Positions 52,727-63,586 of a DNA stretch of 64,000 nt are shown here, piece by piece. A program made the position numbers and the translations under genes. The DNA comes from Oscarella lobularis. Its lineage: Eukaryota > Porifera > Homoscleromorpha > Homosclerophorida > Oscarellidae. Positions within the stretch are counted from its first letter, which is position 1. Each line of letters opens with the position of its first letter. The notes below the pieces were generated by a model. That model was not told the DNA's origin. It ran no database searches and was given only the letters and a program-made list of their open reading frames with translations. The DNA is taken from positions 1,426,001-1,490,000 of the forward strand of contig NC_089189.1 in the NCBI RefSeq assembly GCF_947507565.1, in the 5' to 3' direction.

Positions 52727-53960
52727 ATGACAAAAAACGACGAAGAGGCGTTGCTCCAAGACGACGACGGCGACGACGGCGACGTAAGGACGACGAACAA
52801 AATCGAGGCGACACGTCTCCAAAGAAACGTCGTCTTTCTCGCCGTCGCCGTCGTTTTCGTCTACACCGGTCTCGAAACGCTTCAGACGAGTCTGGACGCG
52901 CGTCGCGACGTCGGCGCCACGTGCCTCGCCTCCGTCTACGCGTCCATGAGCCTGGGAACGCTCTTCGTCGCTCCCTTGCTCATTGGACCTCATTGGATTC
53001 ATACGACCAAAGCGTACAATTCTAGTCGCTTTTTGTTACACACTGCCTCTTTACAGCTGAAACTATTACCCGCGTTTTTATACTATGGTACCCGCTTGTG
53101 TTTTACTCGGAGCGGGGTCCGGGTGTCTGTGGACGGCGCAGATTACTTATCTTACGACGCTCGCCGTTCGCTATGCGGAATTGACCGGAAAATCGAAGGA
53201 GTACGGTATACAGCGTTTCAATGTGGAATTTATCTAGGAATGTTTCAAGTTGCCCATATATCTGGTAATTTGATTTCGTCGCTCGTGTTGAAGTTCGGTG
53301 CGACGGACGCTTCGGCGACGAATCGTAGCGTCAATGCGACGGGGTTTGAGTGCGACCAACGTAACCGTTCCTGATTCGACGAAAATTCTATTTCTGGGAG
53401 TTTTCTGTGAAATTGGCGGGATTCTACTACTCGTGTTCGGCGTGGCGTCGATTCAGAGTCTACGTTTTGATCTCCCACCAAGGCCAAGGGTGCTCAGTCT
53501 AACGACTTCTGTTCTAAGGTTACATGTTCAAGATAAAAGAGTCCTGCTTCTCATTCCTTTGGCCGTGTTTCTTGGTTCCGAGAAGGCATTCATGTTTGGA
53601 GATTACATAAAGGTAAGACGTATTCGTCTATTAATAGTATTATTGATTGTTCTTTTATATGAATCCTCTCTAGTATTTCTTGACAGATTGTCTTGGTATT
53701 GAATCTATAGGATTCCTAATGATGCTCTATGGAGCTGTCAACTCTTTGTCTGAGTTTCTCTGCGGAAAGATTGCTGTCTACATTGGATGATTCTATCTGC
53801 TCTTAATTGCTTTTGCTATGACCTTTGCGCTCATAATTTTTCTTATTTTGTGGCAGCCAACTGCTAACGTAGCAGTATACCTGCCCTCTGGGCAATATCG
53901 GATGCTATTGCTTCTACTCAAGGAGACTGTAGGTTAACATACAATCATCATTTCAATGTT
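52727..53960 (+). pseudogene. UNC93-like multi-pass membrane protein, decayed
   Basis: Starts MTKNDEEALLQDDDG and gives a first TM region (VVFLAVAVVFVYTGLETLQT, ASMSLGTLFVAPLLIG). The next segments are readable only by changing frame: FIRPKRTILVAF, then an in-frame TGA, NYYPRFYTMVPACVLLGAGS, LWTAQITYL, ELTGKSKEYGIQRFN, a 2-base insertion, GIYLGMFQVAHISGNLISSL, a frameshift, ILFLGVFCEIGGILLLVFG and, after an intron, GFLMMLYGAVNSLSEFLCGK ending at TGA after VYIG. This is the UNC93/UNC-93A layout. UNC93 proteins are 12-TM regulators or trafficking factors. Its last readable part is duplicated at 43.2 kb. Confidence 0.75.
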
Positions 53961-54249
53961 ATTTGAGGCTTATAATTTATAATTTATAAGGCGTAGCGTT
54001 TCGATAAAGTTCCAACTGCTTTTGAAGAGCGTTCGCGAGATGGCTCTCGATTTGGCCGACGCTATGTTTCCGAGCATCAGCGGTCGACGTTGACGCGACG
54101 TCGCCGAAAGATTGCGACGCAATTAACCGGACTACAGTCATCGTCGCTACATGCCCGATCAGTATATTCGTAGAACGGGAACCGACGAAAAAGCTGGCGA
54201 AAGACGACAAAAGTTCGCCCGGCCCAATCCGACATCTTTTAGTGTTAAT

Positions 54250-55340
54250 TTGGCTGCGAAGTCGACGAGACGCTGTTTACGACGTTGAAGAAGATATGAC
54301 GACTGCGATGGCTCACGCTGAGACGCTCAAGGAGCAGCTAATATAGCCTCTTCAAACGAGTCGGCTATACCAGAAGTGACTGACGATGAAGAGCCTGAAA
54401 TTGTTACGGTAGACGCTTCGGAGGAAATGAGTAATTGAAAAATTAATTCTTAAGAAATCTATAATTTTTTAATTTCCTTTTTCTGCAGTTTCTGAGGCTG
54501 ACCGATGTGAACGCTTTGGTCGTTTGGAGTTGTTCATGCGCAGGCTGCCTGAGGCGATTTTGACTGCTTCCGAAGAGTTTGGGCATTCGAATTCGAGTTA
54601 CAAAACAACGTGCGAAGAATACACTCGCGATTTTCAAGAGGCCGAACAGTATCGCTTCAAAGCGATGAACCAAAGTCAAACGGCACAGGAAACGTTGCAA
54701 GACCTGTTAGAAAATTATGAAAATTAAAGTCTACCGAGCAACGTCAGCGTCATGTCGCAAGAAGAGAATAACAAATTAGAAATAAATATAACGGGAGAAA
54801 TAGAAAGTGGAAACATGGACATGATGTATGACAAAGTCAAAGAAGGTATTCTATTTGGATTTACGCTTTTGCTTTTATTAACTAATTAATTTATAATGAT
54901 GACTTTATGCAGATTTGGATTTGTGGAGTTCAACTGCCGAAAGACGATTGAAGGAGCAGAACAGCCGAGGAATGGAGTCAATCATTTCTATCTATCAACG
55001 AGACAGAGAACAGAACTGGCTTGACGCTTGACGCTTACGTATCGGATCTGGTCAACCAGCTGTCGGTGATGTACGAGGGAGTTGAGTCTGACGACGTTAA
55101 GTGAAGTTGAGTCTGACGACGTTAAGTTCGAAAATGCAACTGAAATTGTCAACAGTCTCAAAACCATTAAAAACGTAGGCTAATTAATTTTAATGCATTA
55201 ATTATATAACGGGTTCTTCTTCTTCTACAGAACGTGCTTCGTATGCTAACGCTGAGTCTTGAAGAGGCGAAAGAACTCTCTCAGACAACACTGGAGGAAT
55301 TCAACTTAATCGAAGAAACGATGGTGTTCTGTCAACCATA
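54250..55340 (+). pseudogene. Unknown helical/coiled-coil gene, decayed
   Basis: An exon ending at 54430 (IPEVTDDEEPEIVTVDASEE) joins in phase to 54489-54727 (ELFMRRLPEAILTASEEF, QEAEQYRFKAMNQSQTAQ). After a TAA the same frame continues (MSQEENNKLEINITGEIE) to a donor at 54846. Further exons near 54913-55170 (DLDLWSSTAERRLKEQNS, YVSDLVNQLSVMYEGV) carry a 7-base tandem duplication TTGACGC and a 25-base duplication. A last exon 55230-55341 (NVLRMLTLSLEEAKELSQTT) ends at TAG. The protein is mostly amphipathic helix. I do not recognise the family. Confidence 0.4.
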
Positions 55341-55646
55341 GACGGGGCAAGACGTTTTGATTGTCAGTTGCGTGTTTGCGTTTTTGTTTCACGTGATGTC
55401 TTTGTCCATTACCTTATGTGTTGCAATAGTTAATTTTCCCAACGAGCTATCGCGAACGCAACTAACAAGTAGATGTCCGGGTTTCTCGTCCCACGTGACA
55501 CATAAAGAATGTTCTCCTGAACTCCGCTATCGGAGTAGCTACTAGCAGCAGCAAATCGCTTTTTCATTCTGACATCGAAGGCATCTGAGGAGGTCGTAGG
55601 CGTCTTCTCTTTGCGCAATCACGCTAGCAAAGATCCAGAGACAGTG

Positions 55647-55923
55647 TGTCACGACTGCGTACCCGCTGGCGCAGCCGTGGATTGTCCGCTGGGGGACGCA
55701 GCCCATTCCGGGCCACGGCCCCGTTCCGTCGACGCGCTCTCTGTAAGTTAGTTAAACTTAAGCTTTATTGACGTCTGCTTAGCTACTCTCCCTGGTCACC
55801 AGTTTGGCCAGAACTGGAGCCCCTCTTCTAATATTCGCTATTAACCTCCTGACGTCACTACCACGCTACGTAACATGAACACATACGTCACTACACAGAC
55901 AGCCCGTATATAGAATCGTCACA
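55647..55923 (-). repeat. LTR (3' LTR in element orientation)
   Basis: TGTCACGACTGCGTACCCGC... to ...TATAGAATCGTCACA on the plus strand; pairs with 63587-63863. Contains a TATATA-like motif near its minus-strand start. Confidence 0.9.
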
Positions 55924-55937
55924 CTCCTCCCCTCTTA
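55924..55937 (-). other. Polypurine tract
   Basis: On the minus strand AAGAGGGGAGGAG immediately precedes the 3' LTR, the expected position for second-strand priming. Confidence 0.75.
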
Positions 55938-56084
55938 GTTTGACGTGTATCTTCACGTCAACACCAGGAGTTTTGCTTTGACTCCCCTACTACTACAAAC
56001 ATAGAGTCACAGTCCGGAACACGTACAGAAAAATGAAAACAGGGATCCCCCAGACTAGCTCTCCTAGTCCGTAACACCGTGCAC

Positions 56085-56350
56085 CTCTCGGCTCCCTCAC
56101 AAATCTCAGGTTCACCTGACATATTGCTTCAGCCTTATTACACCGGCTCCCTCACGACAACCACTCTTTGGCTTCGCTTCAGCCCACCTCACACCACAAC
56201 TTCATCTCACTGGCTCCCTCACGGCAACCACTCTTTGTTTCCGCTTCAGCCCCACATCACAACGGCTACCTGACGACGACTACTCCTAGACATCGCTTCA
56301 GCTCTCCTCACCAGCTTCCTCATGACGACCGCTAATGGGCGTCACTTCAG
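56085..56350. repeat. Degenerate ~62-bp tandem repeat
   Basis: Four imperfect units built on GGCTCCCTCACGACAACCAC followed by TCTTTGGCTTCGCTTCAGCC, in the 3' region of the LTR element. It is pyrimidine-rich on the plus strand and shows no coding signal. Confidence 0.75.
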
Positions 56351-57039
56351 CCATACAAAATCACACACCAAATCTCCACGTCCACCAACTCACTCAAATC
56401 TCACCACCTCTCATCAGACTACGCATCTCGCAACTAGTCGCGCACACTCTGCTAACAGTGCCAATACACCGTTTACTAGCTTTGCACATCACGTCTTCGC
56501 TATGCATACTCGCGTATCCATATACTTAGCTTTCTCTGTTGTACCTGTCGACTTTAGCTAACCTTGATACTCTCTTTCTCAGATTCACTCTCTCCAGCAG
56601 CTATTGATCCACCCACCCTCTTTGCTTTTCTTTTAAACGACTCTTTGGCTCATTTTTCCTTCCAACTCTCCACTGAAGTTTCCTCGGTTTTGTTCTTTAG
56701 GTTCGTCACTATTCGCTTTTCTCTCCACCGTGTTCGCTTCAACAGCACCTGAAGTCATTCAATCTCTCGTTCACCTCCTTTGATCCACGTTGCTCATTCG
56801 ACCCACAAACACGCACGCACACGCACGCGATTTCAGTAACACCGGAACGGCACAACCATACTTCTCGTAGCACAACCCGCTGCACCAACAACGAAAATAC
56901 CACTCTCTCACGAACTGCGGAACTTTTCTTTCTTTTTTTTGCTGTATTGCGCGACATCGTTTGTTCTGTTACGCTTCTCGATGATCTCTCTTGCAGCAGC
57001 TGACTTCCGCTGTACTTTCGCCAACGTGTACAGTACTTC

Positions 57040-58700
57040 CTCTTGTCAATCTCGCGCTACGCCACACATTCGCTCTGTGTCCCTTCGATCACCTTCTCTT
57101 TTCGTCTCTTTTCGCGCTGCCATCGTCTGTTGTTTACCTCTTCTATTGCACGCACAGACTCTCGCTTCGCTTCTTCAATTTGTCCTGAAGACCAAACCTC
57201 TGCTGTTGTTCTTCAGTAATTGTCTCGTTCCTTTTGGAGTTCCCCTTTCATTTTTCTCAATTCGACTTCTTTCTTGCGCAAATTCACCGACGATTGGACT
57301 TTCAACGATTGCGGTCCTTTTTGAAGCATGACACTCGCCAACTTGTTCACAGCCGAACCTTTCAATTTCTTCTCCAAATCCAAGAGTTTTGTCGTCGCTT
57401 CAAGACGATTTTCAACTTCGTCCAATTTCAACTGCACATCCTCTTATCGTGATTGAAGATCTTTCATCTGCTCGCTCTTTCTCTGCAAATGTTGCAACTT
57501 TTTCTCATCTTGTAGCAATAGAGATCGATTGTCTTGCATCTCAATCCGATGTCTCTGCATATTCTCTTGCAATTCGAGTTCAATCATCATCTTTTCTCTC
57601 TCCAATTCCGATTGTTTTGACTCGGCAACGTTCATTGCTCGATGAGAATTTTCCACCGAAGCATCGGCCATTTCGAGTTGCAAGGCAAGAGTATCCTTTT
57701 CTGTCTGCAAACGATTGAGTGTGCATCTCATTTCGTTGAGAGATCGTTCCAACTGTTCGGCTTTTTCTTTCTGCTCAACAAACTGACTCTTCGCTTTAGC
57801 GGAAGCAATGATTTCGGCGTCAAATCTCTCCTGGAATTCTCTCTGCTGTATTCATTCAGTTCGACTAGCTCGTTTCAATGAAATCATCTCTTTCTGCATT
57901 TTATCAAAGTCCTCCTTGACACTAGTAGTTATCATTTCCAAATCCTCGTTTCTTCTTGTCAACTCCTCGATCACTCCTTCCTGTTGTCTTGTCTCTATTC
58001 TCGTTGCTTCGAGTCTTCTCACCAATTCTTCGACTTCTTCGTTGGCCGCCGATAATTCCTCTTCGACGCGCTTCAAACCGTTCTGCGCATGTTGCAAATC
58101 GACGGATTTTTCTTCGACTTCCTGTCCCGCTTGAAGTGCTCTCTCTTCAAATCGCTTTCGCTTTTCCGTTTCGTCTTGAAGCAGCACTTTGAGAGTTGCA
58201 ATTTCTTCGTCTCCTCCTCCACTTGCGCGAAACGATTTCTTGTGTCTCGCCGCCTTTTCGCTGCTATACTCTTGTTCCATTTGATCGAGTTTCTGCTGCA
58301 ACATTTTCAATTCGTGTTCCTTCTTCCGACTCAGTTTTTCTGATTCCAATTGTTTTATGGCGTCTTCTAATTCGTGAATTTGATTTTCCAATTTTGTCAT
58401 TTTGCTCTCGGATTTTCGCAAATCCAACGCCACTTTTTCCTTCTCTTCTTCTCGAACTTTGACAGATCGTTGCATATCATCAAATTTCTTCTGCATCGAC
58501 GAATGAGTTTTCTGAAGATTTTTCAACGTCGTTTCACTTTCCGTTTTCGCCGCAACAGCCGCATCCGTCTTCTTTTTCAATTCAATCATCTGAGACTCTC
58601 TCCGTCGAGTCCGCTCTCTGCCGAACAGCACGCGACCACACAATTTTCCTTCGTCACTCGAAATCTTGTTCCGCCTGCCAACTAACGACTTCGCTCGCTC
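57040..58700 (-). pseudogene. Intronless long coiled-coil ORF inside the LTR element, three in-frame stops
   Basis: From about 58700 to 57040 the minus strand stays in one reading frame with no frameshift over about 550 codons, interrupted only by stops at 57852-57854 (TGA), 57444-57446 (TAA) and 57213-57215 (TGA). It encodes a myosin-tail-like coiled coil, for example KLENQIHELEDAIKQLESEK, LKVLLQDETEKRKRFEERA, NRLQTEKDTLALQLEMADAS and LDEVENRLEATTKLLDLEK. A second frame just upstream (58850-58690, EEFSARIARRVDPRWEELGE) and one next to the primer-binding site (63580-63290) are also charged and helical. Host genes here are intron-rich, so an intronless coiled coil between LTRs suggests either capture of a spliced host transcript or a gag-like protein of the element. 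No metazoan family is assigned. Confidence 0.65.
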
Positions 58701-58977
58701 ATTTCGCTCGCCGACGCCTTAGCTCCTCCCACTGTCTCTCGCCACTGCACGTGCAGGGCGGCATTTTTTATCTCTCCTAACTCCTCCCATCGCGGGTCCA
58801 CCCTCCTTGCGATCCTGGCCGAGAACTCCTCAAATCGGTCTTTCTTCGCTCGCCCACATGCGCTCCCGATCTGTTCATCATTTTCGTCCCTCTAGCCTTG
58901 ACGCGCTGCGATCTTTTTCTCGCTCGCACATTCACACCTGTTTCGACGACTCCGCCCACGACTCGGTCTTTCCCATA

Positions 58978-59130
58978 GTCTCGCGTAGCCAGACCCTCCG
59001 CAGAAACCTAGCTGCTCGCAAAAACGTTCAAACCAGCGGAGTCCAGAGGCGTAAGATCTCCGCGTGGAGTCCGCGACACCTTGCGCAGTGTATCGTGAAA
59101 GAGCTCCCTCCACCGCGGCTCGTTCCAAGG
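58978..59130 (-). pseudogene. Tyrosine recombinase N-terminal fragment
   Basis: The minus-strand frame encodes GVADSTRRSYASGLRWFERF followed by CEQLGF, the typical DNA-binding start of DIRS/Ngaro/phage-type tyrosine recombinases, overlapping the RNase H frame. The catalytic RHRY part is absent because the element ends at its terminal repeat. Confidence 0.65.
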
Positions 59131-60774
59131 CAATCCCGGCGGCGTCACCAGCTCCAGCAGCGTCCCTGGGATCGGCGTCGGCGCGGCGGCCAGCTGCGGA
59201 AAAGACGTCCTCAGCGTGGCGGGAAAAACGTTGCGCGAGAGCCCGTCCGCGAGGGTGTTCTGTTCTCCCGGGATATGTCGCGCCCTCCATGCGAACCCGA
59301 AGTGTGCCGCAAAGAACTGAAGCGTACGCAGGAGCGGCATAAGCGCCGCGTCCCTGCTTGACCCCGACCGCACCGCCGCCACGACCACCGTGTTGTCGCA
59401 CTCAAGGAGAACCGACGCTCCCGACCAGCTCTCGCCCCACACCGCCGCCGCGAGTACGACCGGCAGAAGCTCTTTTGGTGCGATCGGGAGGGGAGCCCAC
59501 GGAGCCGACCAAGCTCAACGAAACCAGTGCGACGCCCATACGGCCCCGCAGCCCCACGAGCCGGAGGCGTCGGTCCCCACGACGAACCGAGGTTCCGCTG
59601 CGAGTGTAGCAAAGAAGCCTTTCCCATTCCATCGTTCGAGGAACGCGCTCCACCACTGCAGGTCAGCCCTTGCCCCCGCATTTAGGCGAACGTACTGAGC
59701 CAGCTGACGACGGCTCTTGGACGCGTCAATCAGCCGGCGCGTAAAGGAGCGGCCTGCCGGTACGACGGACGCTGCGTGCTGTAGCGACCCGATGAGCGAC
59801 AGCAGCTCCCGTTTTGTTCCTGCCCTCCGTGCCTGCCAGTGCCGGATCTCCTGTCGTAGGCGCTGCAACTTTTCCTGCGGCAGGCGCAGTACTCCCGCCA
59901 CGGTGTTGAGCTCGATTCCCAAGAACACAAGCGTTGTGCTAGGGCCTCCGATCTTGCCGCGCGCGACGGGCACACCCAGCTCCTCGCACACCCGCAGCGC
60001 TGCCTGCAACTGCTGCGCGCAATCCTGGGACTGCGGGCGGCCGATGAAGAGGAAGTCGTCCAAGTAGTGCATGCCACCGCGGACGCCTCGCTCGTACATG
60101 ATCCACAGTAGCGCGTCTGCTACTGCGGAGAAAATCGCCGGTGCCGAACGCAAGCCGAATGGTAACACCGTGTCCACATACACCCTGCCTCTCCATCGCA
60201 TGCCCAGGAGATGGCGATCCACGGGGTGCACTGGAATTATGCGGTAGGCGCTTTGTATGTCCAGCTTCGCCAATGTTGCCCCGGCGCCCAATTGCCAACA
60301 ATGCCGTACGGCGTCCTCGACCCAAATGTACTTCGTTGAGCACCATTCGGGGCGAATACCGTCATTGACGCTGCTGCCTCGCGGGGACGATAGGTCGACA
60401 ATTAGCCGCCACCGACCCGGCTGGCCGGACTTGGGAATCACACCAAAGGGACTCAGGCGCACCAAGTGCGTCTGAGCGTCCGGTACCGGGCCCACCACTC
60501 TGCCTGCCGAAATTTCGCCGTTGAGATACTCGTCCACTACCGCAGGGTGTTCCCGCGCGGATTGCAAGTTGCGGCTTGCGCGAGTTCGCTTTCCGCTCCC
60601 GCCGCCATAGCCAATTCGGAAGCCTTCCGAGAGTCCGCGCAGCAGCCACGCGGTAAACCGTTGGTCGGGGTGGCGCCGTAAGCTCTCCGCCCACGCCTGT
60701 GGAACCACCGGCGACGAGGATGGTGTGTCCCAGATCTCCGAGCTTGGATCTGTCGTGGCATTCGCGGCGTCCAA
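59008..60774 (-). pseudogene. DIRS-like reverse transcriptase / RNase H with one nonsense codon
   Basis: One frame of about 589 codons is interrupted by a single TGA at 59515-59517. RT landmarks: LSPFGVIPKSG, WRLIVDLSSPRG, AKLDIQSAYRIIPVHPVD, LPFGLRSAPAIFSAVAD and YLDDFLFIG (the YxDD box), with the thumb LSLIGSLQHAASVVPAGR. RNase H begins at GTDASGSWGCGAVWA and continues after the stop with ECDNTVVVAAV and HIPGEQNTLADGLSR. This RT type is characteristic of DIRS-like and related tyrosine-recombinase retroelements. It copies element RNA to DNA; here full-length product would require readthrough. Confidence 0.8.
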
Positions 60775-60934
60775 CGCCCCAAGCGCCTGCCACGAACGGT
60801 ACGCGCCCGCCGAAAGACCACACGTTTCTAGTAACCAACAAGAAACGGTTTATTGCAAGTCCCCGATTAAAGCCACTGCACGCGGACTGGGGCAACACGA
60901 GCCAAACACAAAACAAAAACGCTAATCGGGGCAG

Positions 60935-61920
60935 TTACGCGCGGGTATACTGGGGCCTGGGTGACTGCGCCTTAGGCCCTTGCGGCGTTGGTTGCTGCTG
61001 CTGCTTCCCCGTTGCCTGACATTCCGCCGCCCGATGACCTTTATTCCCGCACTTGTCGCACACGTGGCGAAACACGCAGCGCGAGCCATAGCCGCAGCCC
61101 GTCGGCGCAAAATTGAAGAGCCGGCACGGATCGCTTTTCTGAGGGCGTCGAGAGCCCGCGTTCGCTGCCGCGCTTGGAGACGCCGCCGCGCGCGGAGACG
61201 CCACCGCGCCCGACTCTCTTGGACGCAACGAGCGTCTAGCCGCCTTGTGATCGCCAGCGCCGCAAATGGAGCACGCCGAGTCCTCAGGGGCCAGCACGTG
61301 GTCAGTGACGAGGTCCGTGTCCTGCTTCGCCCAGGACAGGTTTTGCTCCGCCGCCGCCTTTTGGCGGAAGAACGTGTCGTAGCTGAGCCACCCCAACGGG
61401 TTGCGCGAATGGCATTTCTCCGTTAAGCGCACCACTAGCCGTATGTACCCCAGCATTTCCAATGCCCGACTAGGGCGTTGCGACACCTCCACCGCGGCGA
61501 AAGCCGCGAAGGCGTGAACCCATTGCGCGATTGAAGTGATGCGTCGCAACGAACGAGAACCAGCTGTGGGCGAGGGCCACTTGTCTCGCTTTCCCTCGCG
61601 CCGCAGAAACTCCGCATTGTCGGGGAGCAGCTCGGCCAGATCAACGCACTCGCGCGCGGCGATTTTGTCCACGATGCGCCCTGGGACTACGCCCAGAGAG
61701 TTTCCCAGCGAAAAAGGCGGCGTCGCCCGGCGTGGTTTTTTCGCCAGCGGCATTAGCGCCTCGAACCACGCCGGATTGTCCGCGAGCGGCTCTAGTTGCC
61801 CAACAGGATTTGCTGGCGGAGCGTGATGCTCCACATGCAAACCCTGGAGGAGGCCGGGCGGCGGCAGGTTTCCCAGCTGCGGCTGCAGCTGTTGCGGCGG
61901 AGGTGGCTGCGGTGGCTGCG

Positions 61921-61952
<32 letters not shown>

Positions 61953-62092
61953 CGTGGCTGCTGCTGCTGTTGCTGCTGCTGCAGCGGCTGTTGTTGCTGG
62001 TGATGTTGCTGCTGCTGAAGCGGCGGCGCCTGCTGTGGCGGCGCATTCGCGACGCGCTGCGGCGGGAGCCCCTGCTGGGGCTGCGCAGGCAA
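60935..62092 (-). CDS. DIRS-like gag protein with CCCH and CCHC zinc fingers, polyQ
   Basis: 385 codons. An N-terminal Gln/Pro-rich region (CAG-type runs at 61890-62020) is followed by a helical capsid-like part (SIAQWVHAFAAFAAVEVSQR, LGYIRLVVRLTEKC). Near the C-terminus are a CCCH-type finger (CRLFNFAPTGCGYGSRCVF then RHVC) and a CCHC-type knuckle (CDKCGNKGHRAAEC), both nucleic-acid binding. The start is preceded by an open frame that may be spliced or frameshifted onto the upstream ORF at 62590-62186. It would package element RNA. No stop interrupts it. Confidence 0.75.
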
Positions 62093-62185
62093 ACGATCCC
62101 CCCGGGGAGCGTCTGGAAGAGTTACGCCTCGTAATTATCCGACGCTTCGCAAGGGAACGGGACGCGAAAGGGGCGGGGGTCTACG

Positions 62186-62590
62186 CTAAACGTCTTTGCA
62201 CGACGTGGGAACGGGGCGCGGAATCGATGTGCCGGCGAGACGGACGCCAGGTGGGGACGGTACGCCGAGGGAAGGGGGGGCGCTTTTGCTCGATCTTTGG
62301 ACCCTGCGCGCCCGTCGCCCCAAATTACCTGTACTCAGCGCTGCCACGGTTTGCTGTACAATTTGCGCGACGAAGTCCTGCATAGGTACGGGGACTGCCT
62401 GCACTGGAACGAGTGGCTGCGCGGGCTGCGGCGCTTGAGCCACTTGCGGCTGTGGTTGAGATAGGACGGGCGGTTGCTGGGGCGGCTGGGGCGGCTGGGG
62501 CGCAGGCGGATTTTGTCCCTGCAGCGCCTGCCCTTGTTGACGCTGTCCGTCTTGTCCTTGTTGTCGGACAGCTTGGTTCTGATCAGCCAT
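62186..62590 (-). CDS. Upstream Gln/Pro-rich ORF of the DIRS-like element
   Basis: Starts MADQNQAVRQQGQDGQRQQG, remains Gln/Pro-rich, and includes FVAQIVQQTVAALSTGN, ending shortly before the gag frame. Composition and position suggest the N-terminal piece of the gag protein, separated by a frameshift or a small intron. An in-frame ATG 14 codons further upstream at 62632 also exists; MADQ is preferred because the low-complexity domain begins there. Confidence 0.45.
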   Translation of the reverse strand: MADQNQAVRQQGQDGQRQQGQALQGQNPPAPQPPQPPQQPPVLSQPQPQVAQAPQPAQPLVPVQAVPVPMQDFVAQIVQQTVAALSTGNLGRRARRVQRSSKSAPPSLGVPSPPGVRLAGTSIPRPVPTSCKDV

Positions 62591-62737
62591 GCACGGTTCA
62601 AAAACGCGAAGAGAAAAATTTCGGGAGGACAAAAAAAATTCGGTCTGCGCAAAGGCGGCGAATGGCGATATCAGACACCGCCCGCGCCTTAAATCATCAT
62701 GGCAGTAGATATCAACCGCGTTTAACCTGTATTAAAC

Positions 62738-63082
62738 TTCCCTTATCGAGGGGGATAATTTGTAGTCACATGTCGCGTTGCCATAGCGTGTCGCACGCGA
62801 CGAGTAGCAACGTTAGTCTTACGGTAGAATCAGAATCTCGTCGGAATTAATTTCGCGATAGATATCTTCGCGCGACGCGAAAGGGGTCCCCAGTCGCTTT
62901 CGGCGCATATCGCCCGGCATCCGCGTCCTGTCCCCGCCTGGCCGCCGCGCGAATCTCGACCTACCGAACAGAGAGCTTCTGATCGATTCTATCGTAAGAC
63001 TAACGTTTCTACTCGTCGCGTGCGACACGCTATGGCAACGCGACATGTGACTACCAATTATCCCCCACGATAATTGGGGCAG
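62738..63082. repeat. Inverted repeat of ~81-90 bp near the DIRS-like end
   Basis: The left arm GGGGGATAATTTGTAGTCAC... (62751-62831) is the near-perfect complement of the right arm (62988-63068), separated by about 156 bases. Weaker complementarity extends outward. It could be a small nested TIR element or the internal complementary region that DIRS-type elements use for circularisation. Confidence 0.7.
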
Positions 63083-63568
63083 CGGAACACAGCGACATCA
63101 AAGGGATGTCACCAGACCGGATATCAACACGAAGGGGGAGGGTCTGGCTACGCGAGACTACTCTTCCCACGGGTAGAAAGGCGCCGATCATACCGTCTCT
63201 TCGCTCAAATCACTTTCGCTCGACTCCAGTTCTCCTTCTAAGATCACTTTCTCGCCTCGCTTTCGATCGCGCAGTCCACATTTGACTCTTTCACCACTGT
63301 TCCGCCACGTTTCCCTCTTCTAGACCGTTCTTTGTCCCTGCGAACCGCTCGTCTCGCTTTCCTTTGTCTCTTCGTCCTATCCTTCGCCATTTCGATGGTT
63401 CGTTTCGCGTCTGCGTCTCCGTCTGGCTCAATCCCATCTGTCGGCTAGCATCTTCTTTCGCGTCCACGCCCCCTCGACTGATTTTCGACCGTTCTTTACG
63501 TCGCTCCATTCCTTCATCCGCCGATCGCCTCTTCGCGTACGCACCAGTCTCTTCGGAGGACGCCGAAT

Positions 63569-63585
63569 CCGACTCCTGTCGCCAA
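63569..63585 (-). other. Primer-binding site of the LTR element
   Basis: On the minus strand, two bases after the LTR, TGGCGACAGGAGTCGGATTC reads as the complement of a tRNA 3' end with CCA and discriminator G. A G discriminator is usual for tRNA-Ser; the exact tRNA is not confirmed. Confidence 0.6.
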
Positions 63586-63586
63586 A

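Larger units (their letters stand above)
58978..63162 (-). mobile_element. DIRS-like tyrosine-recombinase retrotransposon, nested and truncated
   Basis: Bounded by a 24-base inverted repeat: TAGTCTCGCGTAGCCAGACC at the left and its complement at 63139-63162. Minus-strand gene order is gag-like (62590-60935), RT with RNase H (60774-59008), then the start of a tyrosine recombinase (59130-58990). This is DIRS order, with no integrase or protease seen. The recombinase stops after its N-terminal SAM-like helices, so the catalytic domain is missing and the element is dead. It sits inside the LTR element. Confidence 0.75.

Noticed and set aside
56079-57331. Several plus-strand ORFs in the LTR element
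   Set aside because: They oppose the element's transcription direction and arise from pyrimidine-rich repeat and reverse complement of coiled-coil codons.
61732-62385. Plus-strand Ala/Leu-rich ORFs opposite the gag gene
   Set aside because: They are the complement of the CAG/polyQ tract of the minus-strand gag frame.
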